The translations under genes and the position numbers were made by a program. Of a stretch of DNA of 64,000 bases, positions 36,772-45,584 are shown piece by piece. The notes below the pieces were generated by a model that made no database searches, was not told the DNA's origin, and was given only the letters and a program-made list of their open reading frames with translations. The stretch's first letter is position 1, and every line of letters starts with the position of its first letter. Source of the DNA: Streptomyces guryensis (GTDB lineage Bacteria > Actinomycetota > Actinomycetes > Streptomycetales > Streptomycetaceae); assembly GCF_021261325.1 (NCBI RefSeq), contig NZ_JAJSBI010000022.1:1-64000 (forward strand). The letters run 5' to 3'.

Positions 36772-37175
36772 CGGATCTCGTCGACGTCGAAGCCCGTCGC
36801 CGCGACGATCCGGCGCGGCACCTGAACCGCCTGATCGCGCAGGGCGGCGCCCTCCTCGGTCAGCCGTACCTCCACCGAGCGCTCGTCGCGGGTGCTGCGC
36901 TCACGCCGTACCAGACCGGCCGTCTCAAGCCGCTTGAGCAGCGGGGACAGGGTGCCGGAGTCGAGGCGCAGATGCTCGCCCAGCTTCTTGACCGGCAGAT
37001 CGCCGTGCTCCCACAGGAGCAGCATCACCAGGTACTGGGGATACGTGAGCCCGAGGTCCTTGAGGATCACGCGGTAGACGCCGCCGAAGGCGCGCGAGGC
37101 GGCGTTCAGGGAGAAGCAGATCTGCTGGTCGAGGCGGAGCCAGTCGGTGGTCGGGGTGTCGGGCGCGGTGGTCAT
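36684..37175 (-). CDS. ohrR: Organic peroxide sensor OhrR (MarR family)
   Basis: 163 aa from ATG 37175 (MTTAPDTPTT). The winged-helix MarR fold carries the OhrR signature QQICFSLNAASRAF with the reactive Cys20, then LTYPQYLVMLLLWEHGDLPV and LDSGTLSPLLKRLE in the DNA-reading part. Oxidation of this Cys by organic hydroperoxides releases DNA and induces ohr. It is divergent from ohr, with palindromic sites between. Its 3' end overlaps the convergent glycosyltransferase gene by 88 bases, an uncommonly long antisense overlap. Confidence 0.93.
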   Translation of the reverse strand: MTTAPDTPTTDWLRLDQQICFSLNAASRAFGGVYRVILKDLGLTYPQYLVMLLLWEHGDLPVKKLGEHLRLDSGTLSPLLKRLETAGLVRRERSTRDERSVEVRLTEEGAALRDQAVQVPRRIVAATGFDVDEIRQLRSRLDELTTALDAATAAETETAGRRT

Positions 37176-37201
37176 GCGTCCAGGATAGCTCTTTGCGGGC
37201 C

Positions 37202-37230
37202 ATTTAGTTGTGCGCAATTGAATTGTGTGC
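37202..37230. promoter_or_regulatory. OhrR operator between ohrR and ohr
   Basis: The A/T-rich stretch contains TTGTGCGCAATTG followed by CAATT-G-AATTG (37215-37225). These are two overlapping palindromes of the TTGNNNNCAA/CAATT type expected for OhrR. It lies between the divergent start codons and ends about 70 bases before ohr. Confidence 0.65.
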
Positions 37231-37299
37231 TCTACTTATGGCCGTGAGGCGGCCGCCAGAAGGGCCGCCGGAACACGACTTCGAGAGGGATGGTCATCC

Positions 37300-37713
37300 A
37301 TGGACGCGCTCTACACCGCTGTCGCCACCGCCACCCACGGCCGTGACGGTCGCGCCTTCACCAACGACGGCAAGGTCGACGTCAAGCTCGCGCCGCCGGT
37401 GGAGCTGGGCGGCAACGGCGAGGGCACCAACCCCGAGCAGCTGTTCGCCGCCGGTTACGCGGCCTGCTTCGGCAGCGCCCTCGGTCTCGTCGGCCGCCAG
37501 GCGAAGGTCGACGTCAGCGACGCCGCGGTCACCGCCGAGGTGGGCATAGGCAAGCAGGGCGAGGGCTTCGCGCTCAAGGTCACCCTCCGCATCGAGCTGC
37601 CGGACACCGTGGACGAGGCGACCGGCCGCAAGCTGGTCGAGACCGCCCACCAGGTGTGCCCGTACTCCAACGCGACCCGCGGCAACATCGACGTCGACCT
37701 CGTCATCGAGTAG
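37300..37713 (+). CDS. ohr: Organic hydroperoxide resistance protein Ohr (OsmC family)
   Basis: 137 aa from ATG 37300, with GAGAGGGAT upstream. It reduces organic hydroperoxides using two redox-active cysteines, Cys56 in GYAACFGSAL and Cys120 in HQVCPYSNATR, both present with the family context. Length and motifs are standard. It is divergent from ohrR, the sensor that controls it. It converges with the TagF-like operon after 36 bases, which hold only direct copies of CAGCCGAG. Confidence 0.95.
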   Translation: MDALYTAVATATHGRDGRAFTNDGKVDVKLAPPVELGGNGEGTNPEQLFAAGYAACFGSALGLVGRQAKVDVSDAAVTAEVGIGKQGEGFALKVTLRIELPDTVDEATGRKLVETAHQVCPYSNATRGNIDVDLVIE

Positions 37714-37749
37714 TCGGACAGCCGAGCAGCCGAGCAGTCGGGGTAACCG

Positions 37750-39981
37750 TCAGTTCAGCGAGTGAGCCCGCTCCGTCGCAGGAGCGGGCACCGCCGGGGC
37801 CGTTCGCGGCTCCGGCGTCTTCTCGCCCAGCAGCACCGTCCGTACGACCCGCTCGGCGGCCCGTCCGTCGTCGAACTCGCAGAACCGCTCCCGGAAGGCG
37901 GTCCTGAGGCCCGCCGACTCCTCGTCCTGCCAGGTGTCCGAGGCGAACAGCCACGCCAGTTCCCGGTAGGAACGCGACACATGGCCCGGCGCCTCGGCGG
38001 TGATGTCGAAGTAGGCGCCCCGGCTCGCCGCGTACGCGCCCCAGTCGTCGGCGTGGACCACGATCGGCCGGTCCAGGTTGGCGTAGTCGAACATCAGGGC
38101 CGAGTAGTCGGTGACCAGCACGTCGGATGCGAGCATCAGGTCCTCGACATGCGGCTCGTCCGTCGCGTCGACGAGCACGCCGCGCGCGTGCAGATCGGCG
38201 AGACCGAGCCCGCGCGCCGTGCCGGTGGCGAGGGTGGGGTGCAGACGGACGACGAGGGTGTGCCCGCCACCGAGGTCCGCGGCGAACCGCGCCAGGTCGA
38301 TCCGGTCGACATGCCCGCCCCGGCGGTAGTCGCGGCGGGTCGGCGCATACAGCACGACCGTGTTCCCGGCCGGGATCCCGAGCCGCGCACGGACGGCCGC
38401 GCCGTGCTCCGCAGGCTGCTCGACCAGCACGTCGTTGCGTGGACTGCCCGTCCGCAGCGAGGTGAAGTGGCAGGGGTAGGCCCGGTCCCACACCAGCTCG
38501 GAGTGGCGGTTGGCGACCAGGCTCAGATCCCAGCGGTCGGCGCGGTGCAGCATCTTCGGCACACTGAAGCCGTGCCGGGCGCCGGGCTTGTCCAGCAGGT
38601 CGGCGCCCATGTACTTGAGCGGCGTGCCCTGGTGGGTGTGCACATGGACCTGGCCGGGGCGTTTGACCAGGGAGCCGGGCCAGTTGACGTTGTTCACCCA
38701 GTACGTGGCCCGCGCCATGACCGCGTGGTACTCCCGCGAGCCCGGCGTCACATGGTCGATGCCGGGCGGCACCGAGTCCACCGCGTCCTCCCGGACCACC
38801 CACACACCGCGGATGTGCGGCGCGAGTTCGCGGGCCTTGGCGTGGATGGCGGCCGGGTCACCGTGCACCCCCGCGTGATGGCCGGCCGAGTAGACGGCCA
38901 GCCGCGGATCGAGCGGAAGCCTCGACTGGGCCACGTACCAGGCGCGCTGGGCCGCCGCCGACGCCCTGCCCACCGTCCGCCGCTTGCCCGCTCCGGCGAT
39001 CCTGCGCAGACCGCGGGCCCCGCGCAGTGCCGCGTACGAGACGTAGGGCGAGGACGCCAGGAGCCGCATCTCGGTGCCGCGCGGACCGTCCGGCGGGATG
39101 AAGTCCTCGGGGCAGTGCGTGCGGTGGAAGGAGCGCATCTCGCGGTAGAAGGCCGAGCGGTCCGACGGGGTCACCCGGTCCTCGCGGGCGATCACGAACA
39201 GCATGTGGTCCAGGGCCCGTTCGAAGAGCAGGGGGCGCGCCCAGGCGAGGTCGTCGCGCTCCTCCAGGAACGCGAACAGGCCCTCGTACTGCGGGAAGAT
39301 GTCGAAGTGCCGGCGCCCCGGCGTCCTGGTGATCGCGCCCTGCCGGCGCTGCCGGTACTCGACGCCGATCCGGTTGAGACAGGCGATGCGGTCGGCCAGC
39401 ACCATCGAGCGGTAGGTGACCGGCGCGTCCTCGTACAGGCCGGGCGCGTACTGCAGTCCGTGCTCCTGGAAGAAGGCCCTCCGGTACGCCTTGTTCCAGG
39501 CGACCAGGAACAGATGGGCGTACTGCGGGCTCTCGCGGAGGCTGAAGACGTCCTGGCCGGCGGCAGCCAGCAGGGGGGAGGCGTCGCTCGGGCCGCCCCG
39601 GCCCCACCAGTGGGTGCGCACGTGGTCGAAGACCAGGATGTCCGGGTCCTCGGCCGACTTCAGCCGGTCGGCGACCGCGGCCAGCAGGCCCGGTGTGTAG
39701 TGGTCGTCGCTGTCGAGGAAGAGGACGTAGTCGCCGCGCGCCTCGGCCAGCCCGGCGTTGCGGGCCCGGCCGAGGCCGACGTTCTCGGGCAGGTGCAGCA
39801 CCCGCACCCGCTCGTCGCGCTCCGCGTACTCGTCGAGGATCGCGCCGCAGCCGTCGGGCGAGCGGTCGTCGACGGCGATCACCTCGAAGTCGGGGTACGA
39901 CTGTCCGAGCACCGAGTCGATGCACTCGCGCAGGAAGCCCTGCACCTTGAAGACGGGGACGATGATGCTGAAGCGGGGCAC
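37750..39981 (-). CDS. Bifunctional GT2 glycosyltransferase / CDP-glycerol glycerophosphotransferase-like protein (paralogue 1)
   Basis: 743 aa. The N-terminal GT2 domain (about 1-240) has VDDRSPDG, the DxD-type metal site LDSDDH and NKAYRR. The C-terminal TagF-like domain (about 365-715) has PRNDVL, YAPTRRDY, RLHPTLA and TDYSALMFDYANLDRPIV. TagF enzymes polymerise glycerol-phosphate from CDP-glycerol, and their catalytic motif is normally HGTPLK. Here the segment reads HTHQGTPLK (residues 448-456), with Gln where His is expected and a His two residues earlier. It is the last of three tandem paralogues, 5 bases after paralogue 2. A role in teichoic-acid-like polymer assembly is likely. Confidence 0.88.
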   Translation of the reverse strand: MPRFSIIVPVFKVQGFLRECIDSVLGQSYPDFEVIAVDDRSPDGCGAILDEYAERDERVRVLHLPENVGLGRARNAGLAEARGDYVLFLDSDDHYTPGLLAAVADRLKSAEDPDILVFDHVRTHWWGRGGPSDASPLLAAAGQDVFSLRESPQYAHLFLVAWNKAYRRAFFQEHGLQYAPGLYEDAPVTYRSMVLADRIACLNRIGVEYRQRRQGAITRTPGRRHFDIFPQYEGLFAFLEERDDLAWARPLLFERALDHMLFVIAREDRVTPSDRSAFYREMRSFHRTHCPEDFIPPDGPRGTEMRLLASSPYVSYAALRGARGLRRIAGAGKRRTVGRASAAAQRAWYVAQSRLPLDPRLAVYSAGHHAGVHGDPAAIHAKARELAPHIRGVWVVREDAVDSVPPGIDHVTPGSREYHAVMARATYWVNNVNWPGSLVKRPGQVHVHTHQGTPLKYMGADLLDKPGARHGFSVPKMLHRADRWDLSLVANRHSELVWDRAYPCHFTSLRTGSPRNDVLVEQPAEHGAAVRARLGIPAGNTVVLYAPTRRDYRRGGHVDRIDLARFAADLGGGHTLVVRLHPTLATGTARGLGLADLHARGVLVDATDEPHVEDLMLASDVLVTDYSALMFDYANLDRPIVVHADDWGAYAASRGAYFDITAEAPGHVSRSYRELAWLFASDTWQDEESAGLRTAFRERFCEFDDGRAAERVVRTVLLGEKTPEPRTAPAVPAPATERAHSLN
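37766..37789. terminator. Hairpin in the 3' end of the TagF-like gene, possibly terminating ohr
   Basis: GCCCGCTCC-gtcgca-GGAGCGGGC is a perfect 9-bp stem just inside the end of paralogue 1, 52 bases after the ohr stop. Convergent genes with only 36 bases between them may share it. No T-run follows. Confidence 0.35.
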
Positions 39982-39986
39982 GGGTT

Positions 39987-42185
39987 TCAGTTCCTCACAA
40001 GGGCGGGGACCGGGGCCGGGGTGCGCTCGGCGAGCGGGATCACGGGCGGGATCGACTCGGGCGGCTCGCCCAGCAGCACCCGGCGCACGACGCGCTCGGC
40101 GGCGCGTCCGTCGTCGAACTGGCAGAACCGCTCACGGAAGGCGGCCCGTGCCGCGGTGGACTCCTCTCCCGCCCAGGAGCCGTCGCGGAAGACGCGGGCC
40201 AGTTCGCCGGGCGTGCGGGTCACCGGCCCCGGCGGGTGCTCCATCAGGTCGAAGTAGACGCCCCGGGTCTCCCGGTAGACGTCCCAGTCGTCCGCGTAGA
40301 CCACGACGGGCCGGTCCAGGTTGGCGTAGTCGAACATGATCGACGAGTAGTCGGTGATCAGCGCGTCCGCGGCCAGGCACACGTCCTCGGAGGAGCGGTG
40401 CGCGGTCACGTCGATGATCCGGCCCGTACTCCGCGCCCCGCCCTGGTCGTAGAAGTAGTGGGCGCGCAGCAGCACGACCACGTCCTCACCGGCCTCCTCG
40501 CAGAAGGCCTCCAGGTCCAGGCCCGTCTCGAAGCCCGTGTGGTAGTCGCGGTGGGTGGGCGCGTACAGGACGGCCGTCTTCCCCTCGGGGATCCCCAGCT
40601 CCCGCCGGATACGGGCCACGTCGTCCGCCGTCGCCGTGTAATAGACGTCGTTGCGCGGATAGCCGTACTCCAGCGTCTCGTGCGCGGCAGGGTAGGCCCG
40701 CTCCCACATCTCGGTGGAGTGGCGGTTGGAGGTGAGGTTGTAGTCCCAGCGGTCGATACGGGCCAGCAGCTTGGCGAAGCTGCCGGTCGCCGAGGCCACC
40801 ACGGGGTACGTCGACTGGTCGACGCCCATCTTCTTCAGCGGCGTGCCGTGCTGGGTCGACAGATGCACGCTGCCGCGGCGCTTGACGACGGCGTCCGCGA
40901 AGTTGGCGTTGTTGACGAGGTACTTTGCGGCGGCCAGCACGTCCCAGTACTTCGTGCTGCCGATGACCGCGTACTCGATGCCGTCCGGCATGGTGTGTTC
41001 CTGATCCGGCTCGACGAGGAACACCGAGCGCAGATGCGGGGCGAGTTCGCGGGCCTTGGCGTGGATCGCGGCCGGGTTGCAGGCATAGCCGCGGCCCCAG
41101 TAGGCGCAGTAGACGACGAGGTTGGGGTCCAGCGGGCGGCGCAGGTTCCGCGCGTACCGCAGGCGGGTGCGCACCATGTGGGGGCGCGGCAGACGCTCGG
41201 CCGCCTTCGCCGCCGCCTGGTTGGCCTCCCGCAGGGCACGGAACGCCGTGTACGCCCCGGCCGCCAGCAGCCGGTGCTGCAGTCCCAGGCTCCCGGGCGG
41301 CGTCCGGTGGCCGACGGGACGGTGCCGGCGGTACAGCCTGCTCGCCAGCCGGAAGAAGGCACGGCGCCTGCCGGACAGCCGCCGGGGATGGGCGGCGGTC
41401 TTCAGTACGGCCGCGAAGAGCTGCTCGAACAGGGGGCCCGACCGGTCGCAGGGCAGGTCCAGTTCGGCGGCGCGGGTCAGCACCAGATCGGTCTGGGCGA
41501 GGAGTTCGAGGTGGTGCTCCCCGGGCAGGGCGAGCCGGCTGCCCTGTCTGCGCACCAGATGCCGTACGACGACCTGGCGCAGCACCGCGGCCTTCTCGGC
41601 CGCCAGGGTGACCAGGCCGCCGAAGCCCACATCGGTGAAGTGGCCCTCGGGGAAACCGATGTGCTGTTCGACCAGGAAGGCCCTTCGGTAGGCCGCGCTC
41701 CACGCCGGGAGCTGCACGCCCGTCAGCTGGGGCACCTGCTCGGGGGAGAAGGCACCCGCAGGTGTCCTCGGCAGGAGCAGCGCGGCCGGATTGGTCGGCT
41801 CGCCCTCCCACCAGGGGACGCGCTCGTGCTCGATGTACAGCACGTCCACGTCACCCGTCTCGGCCAGGCGGGCGTCCAGCGCCGCCAGGGCACCGGGCAC
41901 GAAGGTGTCGTCGCAGTCGAGGAACAGCAGATAGGTGCCGGTCGCCGCCCGCATCCCGGTGTTGCGCGCCCCGGACAGACCGGCCGTGGGGGGCGAGTGC
42001 ACCGGGGTCACCCGGGAGTCCCGCTCGGCGTATCCGTCGACGACGTCCGCCGCGGGCGTCTCGGGGCCGTCGCAGACCGGGATCAGCTCGAAGTCGCCGA
42101 AGGACTGCGCGAGCACGGAGTCCAGCGCCTGGGACAGCCGGCCTGCCACCCCATGGGACGGGACGATGATGCTGAAGCGGGGCAT
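39987..42185 (-). CDS. Bifunctional GT2 glycosyltransferase / CDP-glycerol glycerophosphotransferase (paralogue 2)
   Basis: 732 aa. The GT2 domain (about 1-240) has FLDCDDTF as the DxD region, but the usual DD of the nucleotide site reads CDGPE. The TagF-like domain keeps all expected motifs: STQHGTPLKKMG with His446, YPRNDVYY, YAPTHRDYH, LLRAHYFYD and TDYSSIMFDYANLDRP. This is the paralogue most likely to be an active glycerophosphotransferase or related poly(alditol phosphate) polymerase. It lies 151 bases after paralogue 3 and 5 bases before paralogue 1. The C-terminal region FRERFCQFDDGRAAERVVRRVLLGE is shared by all three. Confidence 0.9.
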   Translation of the reverse strand: MPRFSIIVPSHGVAGRLSQALDSVLAQSFGDFELIPVCDGPETPAADVVDGYAERDSRVTPVHSPPTAGLSGARNTGMRAATGTYLLFLDCDDTFVPGALAALDARLAETGDVDVLYIEHERVPWWEGEPTNPAALLLPRTPAGAFSPEQVPQLTGVQLPAWSAAYRRAFLVEQHIGFPEGHFTDVGFGGLVTLAAEKAAVLRQVVVRHLVRRQGSRLALPGEHHLELLAQTDLVLTRAAELDLPCDRSGPLFEQLFAAVLKTAAHPRRLSGRRRAFFRLASRLYRRHRPVGHRTPPGSLGLQHRLLAAGAYTAFRALREANQAAAKAAERLPRPHMVRTRLRYARNLRRPLDPNLVVYCAYWGRGYACNPAAIHAKARELAPHLRSVFLVEPDQEHTMPDGIEYAVIGSTKYWDVLAAAKYLVNNANFADAVVKRRGSVHLSTQHGTPLKKMGVDQSTYPVVASATGSFAKLLARIDRWDYNLTSNRHSTEMWERAYPAAHETLEYGYPRNDVYYTATADDVARIRRELGIPEGKTAVLYAPTHRDYHTGFETGLDLEAFCEEAGEDVVVLLRAHYFYDQGGARSTGRIIDVTAHRSSEDVCLAADALITDYSSIMFDYANLDRPVVVYADDWDVYRETRGVYFDLMEHPPGPVTRTPGELARVFRDGSWAGEESTAARAAFRERFCQFDDGRAAERVVRRVLLGEPPESIPPVIPLAERTPAPVPALVRN

Positions 42186-42336
42186 GCTGCTCTTTCTGTC
42201 GGTGTTCTTGCGGGGACCCGTGTACCTCTCAGCGGAGGCGTCCCGGCCGCCCGGTGGGACGCCACGTGGACGGCCGGCTCGGTGTGGGCCGCGACGGGCT
42301 GGAGGGCATGCGAACTCCCCGGGGTGAGAACGGCGT

Positions 42337-44544
42337 TCAGAGGCTGTCGGTGACGGTCAGCGGACCACCGGGTTGCGGCACGCTGGCTTGCGGGGAGCGC
42401 GCGAGGGCCGCCGCCGCGGAGGGCACGGGGTGGCGCTCGGCGAGCGGGGTCACCGGCGGCAGGTCGGTCTCGCCCAGCACGACACGGCGTACGACACGCT
42501 CGGCTGCGCGTCCGTCGTCGTACGGGCAGAAGCGCTCGCGGAAGGCGGTCCGCAGCTGGATGGAGCGGGAGCCGCGCCAGTGGCCGGTGGCGAAGATGTC
42601 GACCAGCTCGTCCTCGCTGCGGGCGACCGCGCCCGGCGGGAGGGCACGCACGTCGAAGTAGGTGCCGCGGGCCGCCTCGTACGCCGCCCGGTCGTCGTCG
42701 GTGGCGTGGATCACGATCGGGCGGTCCAGGCCCGCGTAGTCGAACATCAGCGACGAGTAGTCGGTGAGCAGGACGTCCGAGGCCAGGCAGAGGGACTCGA
42801 CGCCCGGGTGGCCGGTCACGTCGATGATCCGGGCGCTGCGCGGGACGGGGCCGTGGGTGCGGGCGAGGACGACGTAGCGGGGGCCCAGGCGGCGCAGGAC
42901 GCGTTCCAGGTCCAGCGGGGAGCGCTGGGTGCGGCGGTGGTCGCGGTGGGCGGGGGCGTAGAGGATCGCGACGCTGTCCTCGGGGATGCCGAGGGACTCG
43001 CGCAGCCGGGCGACGTCGTTCGACGTGGCCTTCTGGAACACGTCGCCGCGCGGGGAGCCGTATTCGAGCGTGGTGTAGCCGCCCGGGTAGACCCGCTCCC
43101 AGGTGAGGGTGGAGTGGCGGTTCGCCGACAGGACGTAGTCCCACTTGTCGACGTCGTCGAGGAGCCCTTCGAAGTCCAGGTCACGCGCTGCGGCCGGGCG
43201 CTCCTGGAGGTCGAGGCCCATGTGCCCGAGCGGGGTGCCCGCCAGGGTCTGGACCAGGATCTGCCGGCGGCGCTTGACCAGGCGGGGCTCGAAGCCGGTG
43301 TTGCTGACGAGGTACTTGGAACGGGCCAGGGCCGTCCAGTAGGCGGCCGTGTCGGGGCGGCCGAGCCAGGCCGTGCGGATGTGCGGCGCGAAGGTGCGGA
43401 AGGCCTCCTCCAGGGCGCCCGGGTTGCAGCCGTGCTCGCGGCCGTCGTACGCGGTGAAGACGGCGCGGTCGGTGCGCAGCGGCAGCCGCAGCTGGATGCG
43501 GTAGTGCAGACGCAGCGCGGTCGCCCTGGCGGAGCGCAGGAGTTTGACGGAGAGCTTGACCGTCCTGCGGCGCAGGGCCGCCGCCAGTTGCAGTGAGCGG
43601 TAGGTCCGGTGCAGGCCCCAGCGGACCAGGGCGTGGCGGAGGCGGGAGCCCAGCGGGACGGGCGGGCCGGGGACGCGGTAACGGCGGTAGTGGGCGCGGG
43701 CCCTGCGCAGGAACTCGGCGTGCGAGCCGCGCGGCAGCCGGTCGCGGCGGGCGAACACCTTCGTCACGTGATCGATCATGCGGCGGAACAACACCGGTCG
43801 CCAGCGGGCGAGTTGGGGGTGCGTGTCGAGGAACGCGAAGACACGGTCGTACTGGTCGAAGAGGTCGAAGTGCTTACGGCTGGTGGTGCCGAGGATGTTG
43901 CCCTGGCGGCGCTGCCGGTAGTGCACGCACACCCGGTCGAGCGTCGTGATGGACTCGGCGGCCATCAGTACCGGGAACGTCCACGGGGTGTCCTCGTAGT
44001 AGCCGGGCGGAAAGGTGAAGCCCTCGCGCTCGACGAACTCCCGCCGGTACGCCTTGTTCCAGGCCACCATCAGCAGCTTCAGCAGGCCCGGGCGGTCCTC
44101 CAGACGGAAGGGGGCCGCGCCCTGCTCGGTGAGCTGGTCCGCGACGACATTGCGGACCGTTTCGCCCGACCAGTACGTGCGCGCGTAGTCGTAGACGACG
44201 ACGTCCGGCTCGCCCGTCTCCTTCAGGCGGTCGGCGATGGCGCGCAGGGCGTGCGGGGTGAGGGTGTCGTCGCCGTCCAGGAAGACCAGGTAGTCGCCGC
44301 TCGCCCGCTCCAGGCCGGCGTTGCGGGCGCGGCCCAGGCCTTGGTTCTCGCTCAGGTGCAGGGGCTGGACGCGCGGGTCGCGGGCCGCGAACTCGTCGAT
44401 GATCTCGCCGCTTCCGTCCGGCGAGCAGTCGTCGACCGCGATCAGTTCGAGATCGGGATACGACTGCGACAGCACCGATTCCAGGCATTCGTGCAGATAC
44501 GCCTGAACCTTGTACGCGGGGACGATGACACTGAACCTGGGCAA
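42337..44544 (-). CDS. GT2 glycosyltransferase fused to a degenerate CDP-glycerol glycerophosphotransferase-like domain (paralogue 3)
   Basis: 735 aa. The GT2 domain is canonical: AVDDCSPDG, FLDGDDTL and NKAYRREF. The C-terminal domain keeps YAPAHRDHR, ARTHGPVP and TDYSSLMFDYAGLDRPIV. The catalytic HGTPLK motif, however, reads TLAGTPLGHMG, with Ala435 in place of His and Gly in place of Lys. In TagF-type enzymes this His is thought to be essential, so the domain may be inactive, structural or of altered specificity, while the GT2 half looks functional. It is the first gene of the three-gene run; the upstream 158 bases separate it from the ABC importer operon. Confidence 0.88.
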   Translation of the reverse strand: MPRFSVIVPAYKVQAYLHECLESVLSQSYPDLELIAVDDCSPDGSGEIIDEFAARDPRVQPLHLSENQGLGRARNAGLERASGDYLVFLDGDDTLTPHALRAIADRLKETGEPDVVVYDYARTYWSGETVRNVVADQLTEQGAAPFRLEDRPGLLKLLMVAWNKAYRREFVEREGFTFPPGYYEDTPWTFPVLMAAESITTLDRVCVHYRQRRQGNILGTTSRKHFDLFDQYDRVFAFLDTHPQLARWRPVLFRRMIDHVTKVFARRDRLPRGSHAEFLRRARAHYRRYRVPGPPVPLGSRLRHALVRWGLHRTYRSLQLAAALRRRTVKLSVKLLRSARATALRLHYRIQLRLPLRTDRAVFTAYDGREHGCNPGALEEAFRTFAPHIRTAWLGRPDTAAYWTALARSKYLVSNTGFEPRLVKRRRQILVQTLAGTPLGHMGLDLQERPAAARDLDFEGLLDDVDKWDYVLSANRHSTLTWERVYPGGYTTLEYGSPRGDVFQKATSNDVARLRESLGIPEDSVAILYAPAHRDHRRTQRSPLDLERVLRRLGPRYVVLARTHGPVPRSARIIDVTGHPGVESLCLASDVLLTDYSSLMFDYAGLDRPIVIHATDDDRAAYEAARGTYFDVRALPPGAVARSEDELVDIFATGHWRGSRSIQLRTAFRERFCPYDDGRAAERVVRRVVLGETDLPPVTPLAERHPVPSAAAALARSPQASVPQPGGPLTVTDSL

Positions 44545-44652
44545 GGCACATCCATGGGGTCGGCGCGGACGACGGGGCCTTGCCCGGGAACGGCCGATGG
44601 AGTGACTTGGTTACGGTGCCTGCGGCATACGGGGGATCCTGGGTGAACGGAA

Positions 44653-44680
44653 GGGGGCGGGACCGTAACGCCCCACCCCC
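44653..44680 (-). terminator. Terminator of the sugar ABC importer operon
   Basis: On the minus strand GGGGGTGGGGC-gttacg-GTCCCGCCCCC forms an 11-bp stem with two wobble pairs, 23 bases after the stop codon of the second permease gene. It separates the importer operon from the downstream TagF-like operon on the same strand. Confidence 0.65.
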
Positions 44681-44702
44681 TCCATCACGTTGTCTCCCAG
44701 GG

Positions 44703-45584
44703 CTATTTGACGGCTCCCGCCATCACTCCGGAGACGAACTGCCGCTGGAACGCGAAGAACACCACCAGCGGGATCACCATCGAGATGAACGCGCCGGGTG
44801 CCAGTACGTCGATGTTGTTGCCGAACTGCCGTACCTGCTGCTGCAGGGCGACCGTCAGCGGCTGCGACTCCGCGTTCGAGAACACCAGCGCCACCAGCAT
44901 GTCGTTCCACACCCACAGGAACTGGAAGATGCCGAGGGACGCGATCGCCGGCGCGCCCAGCGGCATGACGACCGTGAGGAACAGCCGGGTCTCGCCGGCG
45001 CCGTCCAGCCGTGCCGCCTCCAGGAGTTCACGCGGGATCTCGGCGAAGAAGTTCCTGAGCAGGAAGATGGCGAACGGCAGTCCGAAACCGACGTGGAAGA
45101 GGACCACGCCGATGATGTCGCCGAAGATCCCGATCCTGCCGAAGAGATCGGCGAGCGGGATCAGGGCCACCTGGACCGGCACGACCAGCAGCGCCACCAC
45201 GACCAGGAACCACCAGTCACGGCCCTTGAAGTCCATCCAGGCGAAGGCGTATCCGGCCATCGCGCCGAGGATCACCACGAGGAGGGTGGCCGGCACCGTG
45301 ATCCAGATGGTGTTGAACAGTGCGTGGGTGATCGCGTCCTTCTCCAGGAGCGACTGGTAGCTCCTGGCGGTCAGTTGGCTCGGCGCGGTGAACACCTTCC
45401 ACCAGCCCGAGGTGGCGATGTCGGTCGGGTCGCGGAACGACGAGACCAGCAGGCCGAAGGTGGGCACCAGCCAGAACAGGGCGACCAGGATCAGGAAGAT
45501 CCGCATCACCCCGCCCGCCGCGCCGCTCGCCACCCGCGTGGCGACGGAGCGCTTGGCGCGCACGGTCGTGTCGAGGGCGGTCAC
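44703..45584 (-). CDS. Carbohydrate ABC transporter permease (MalG type)
   Basis: 293 aa. The GTG start overlaps the stop of the MalF-type gene (GTGA), which fixes it; the upstream open frame is a shadow of that gene. Six membrane segments are present, with the EAA cytoplasmic loop ELLEAARLDGAGETRLFLTVVMPLG that contacts the ATPase and the family end FQRQFVSGVMAGAVK. Together with the MalF-type permease and binding lipoprotein it forms a sugar importer. No ATPase is encoded nearby, as usual in Streptomyces, where the shared MsiK ATPase energises many such systems. Confidence 0.93.
   Translation of the reverse strand: MTALDTTVRAKRSVATRVASGAAGGVMRIFLILVALFWLVPTFGLLVSSFRDPTDIATSGWWKVFTAPSQLTARSYQSLLEKDAITHALFNTIWITVPATLLVVILGAMAGYAFAWMDFKGRDWWFLVVVALLVVPVQVALIPLADLFGRIGIFGDIIGVVLFHVGFGLPFAIFLLRNFFAEIPRELLEAARLDGAGETRLFLTVVMPLGAPAIASLGIFQFLWVWNDMLVALVFSNAESQPLTVALQQQVRQFGNNIDVLAPGAFISMVIPLVVFFAFQRQFVSGVMAGAVK

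Noticed and set aside
42254..42661. Plus-strand open frame across the gap between TagF-like paralogues 2 and 3
   Set aside because: It runs antisense into paralogue 3 and shows no motif.
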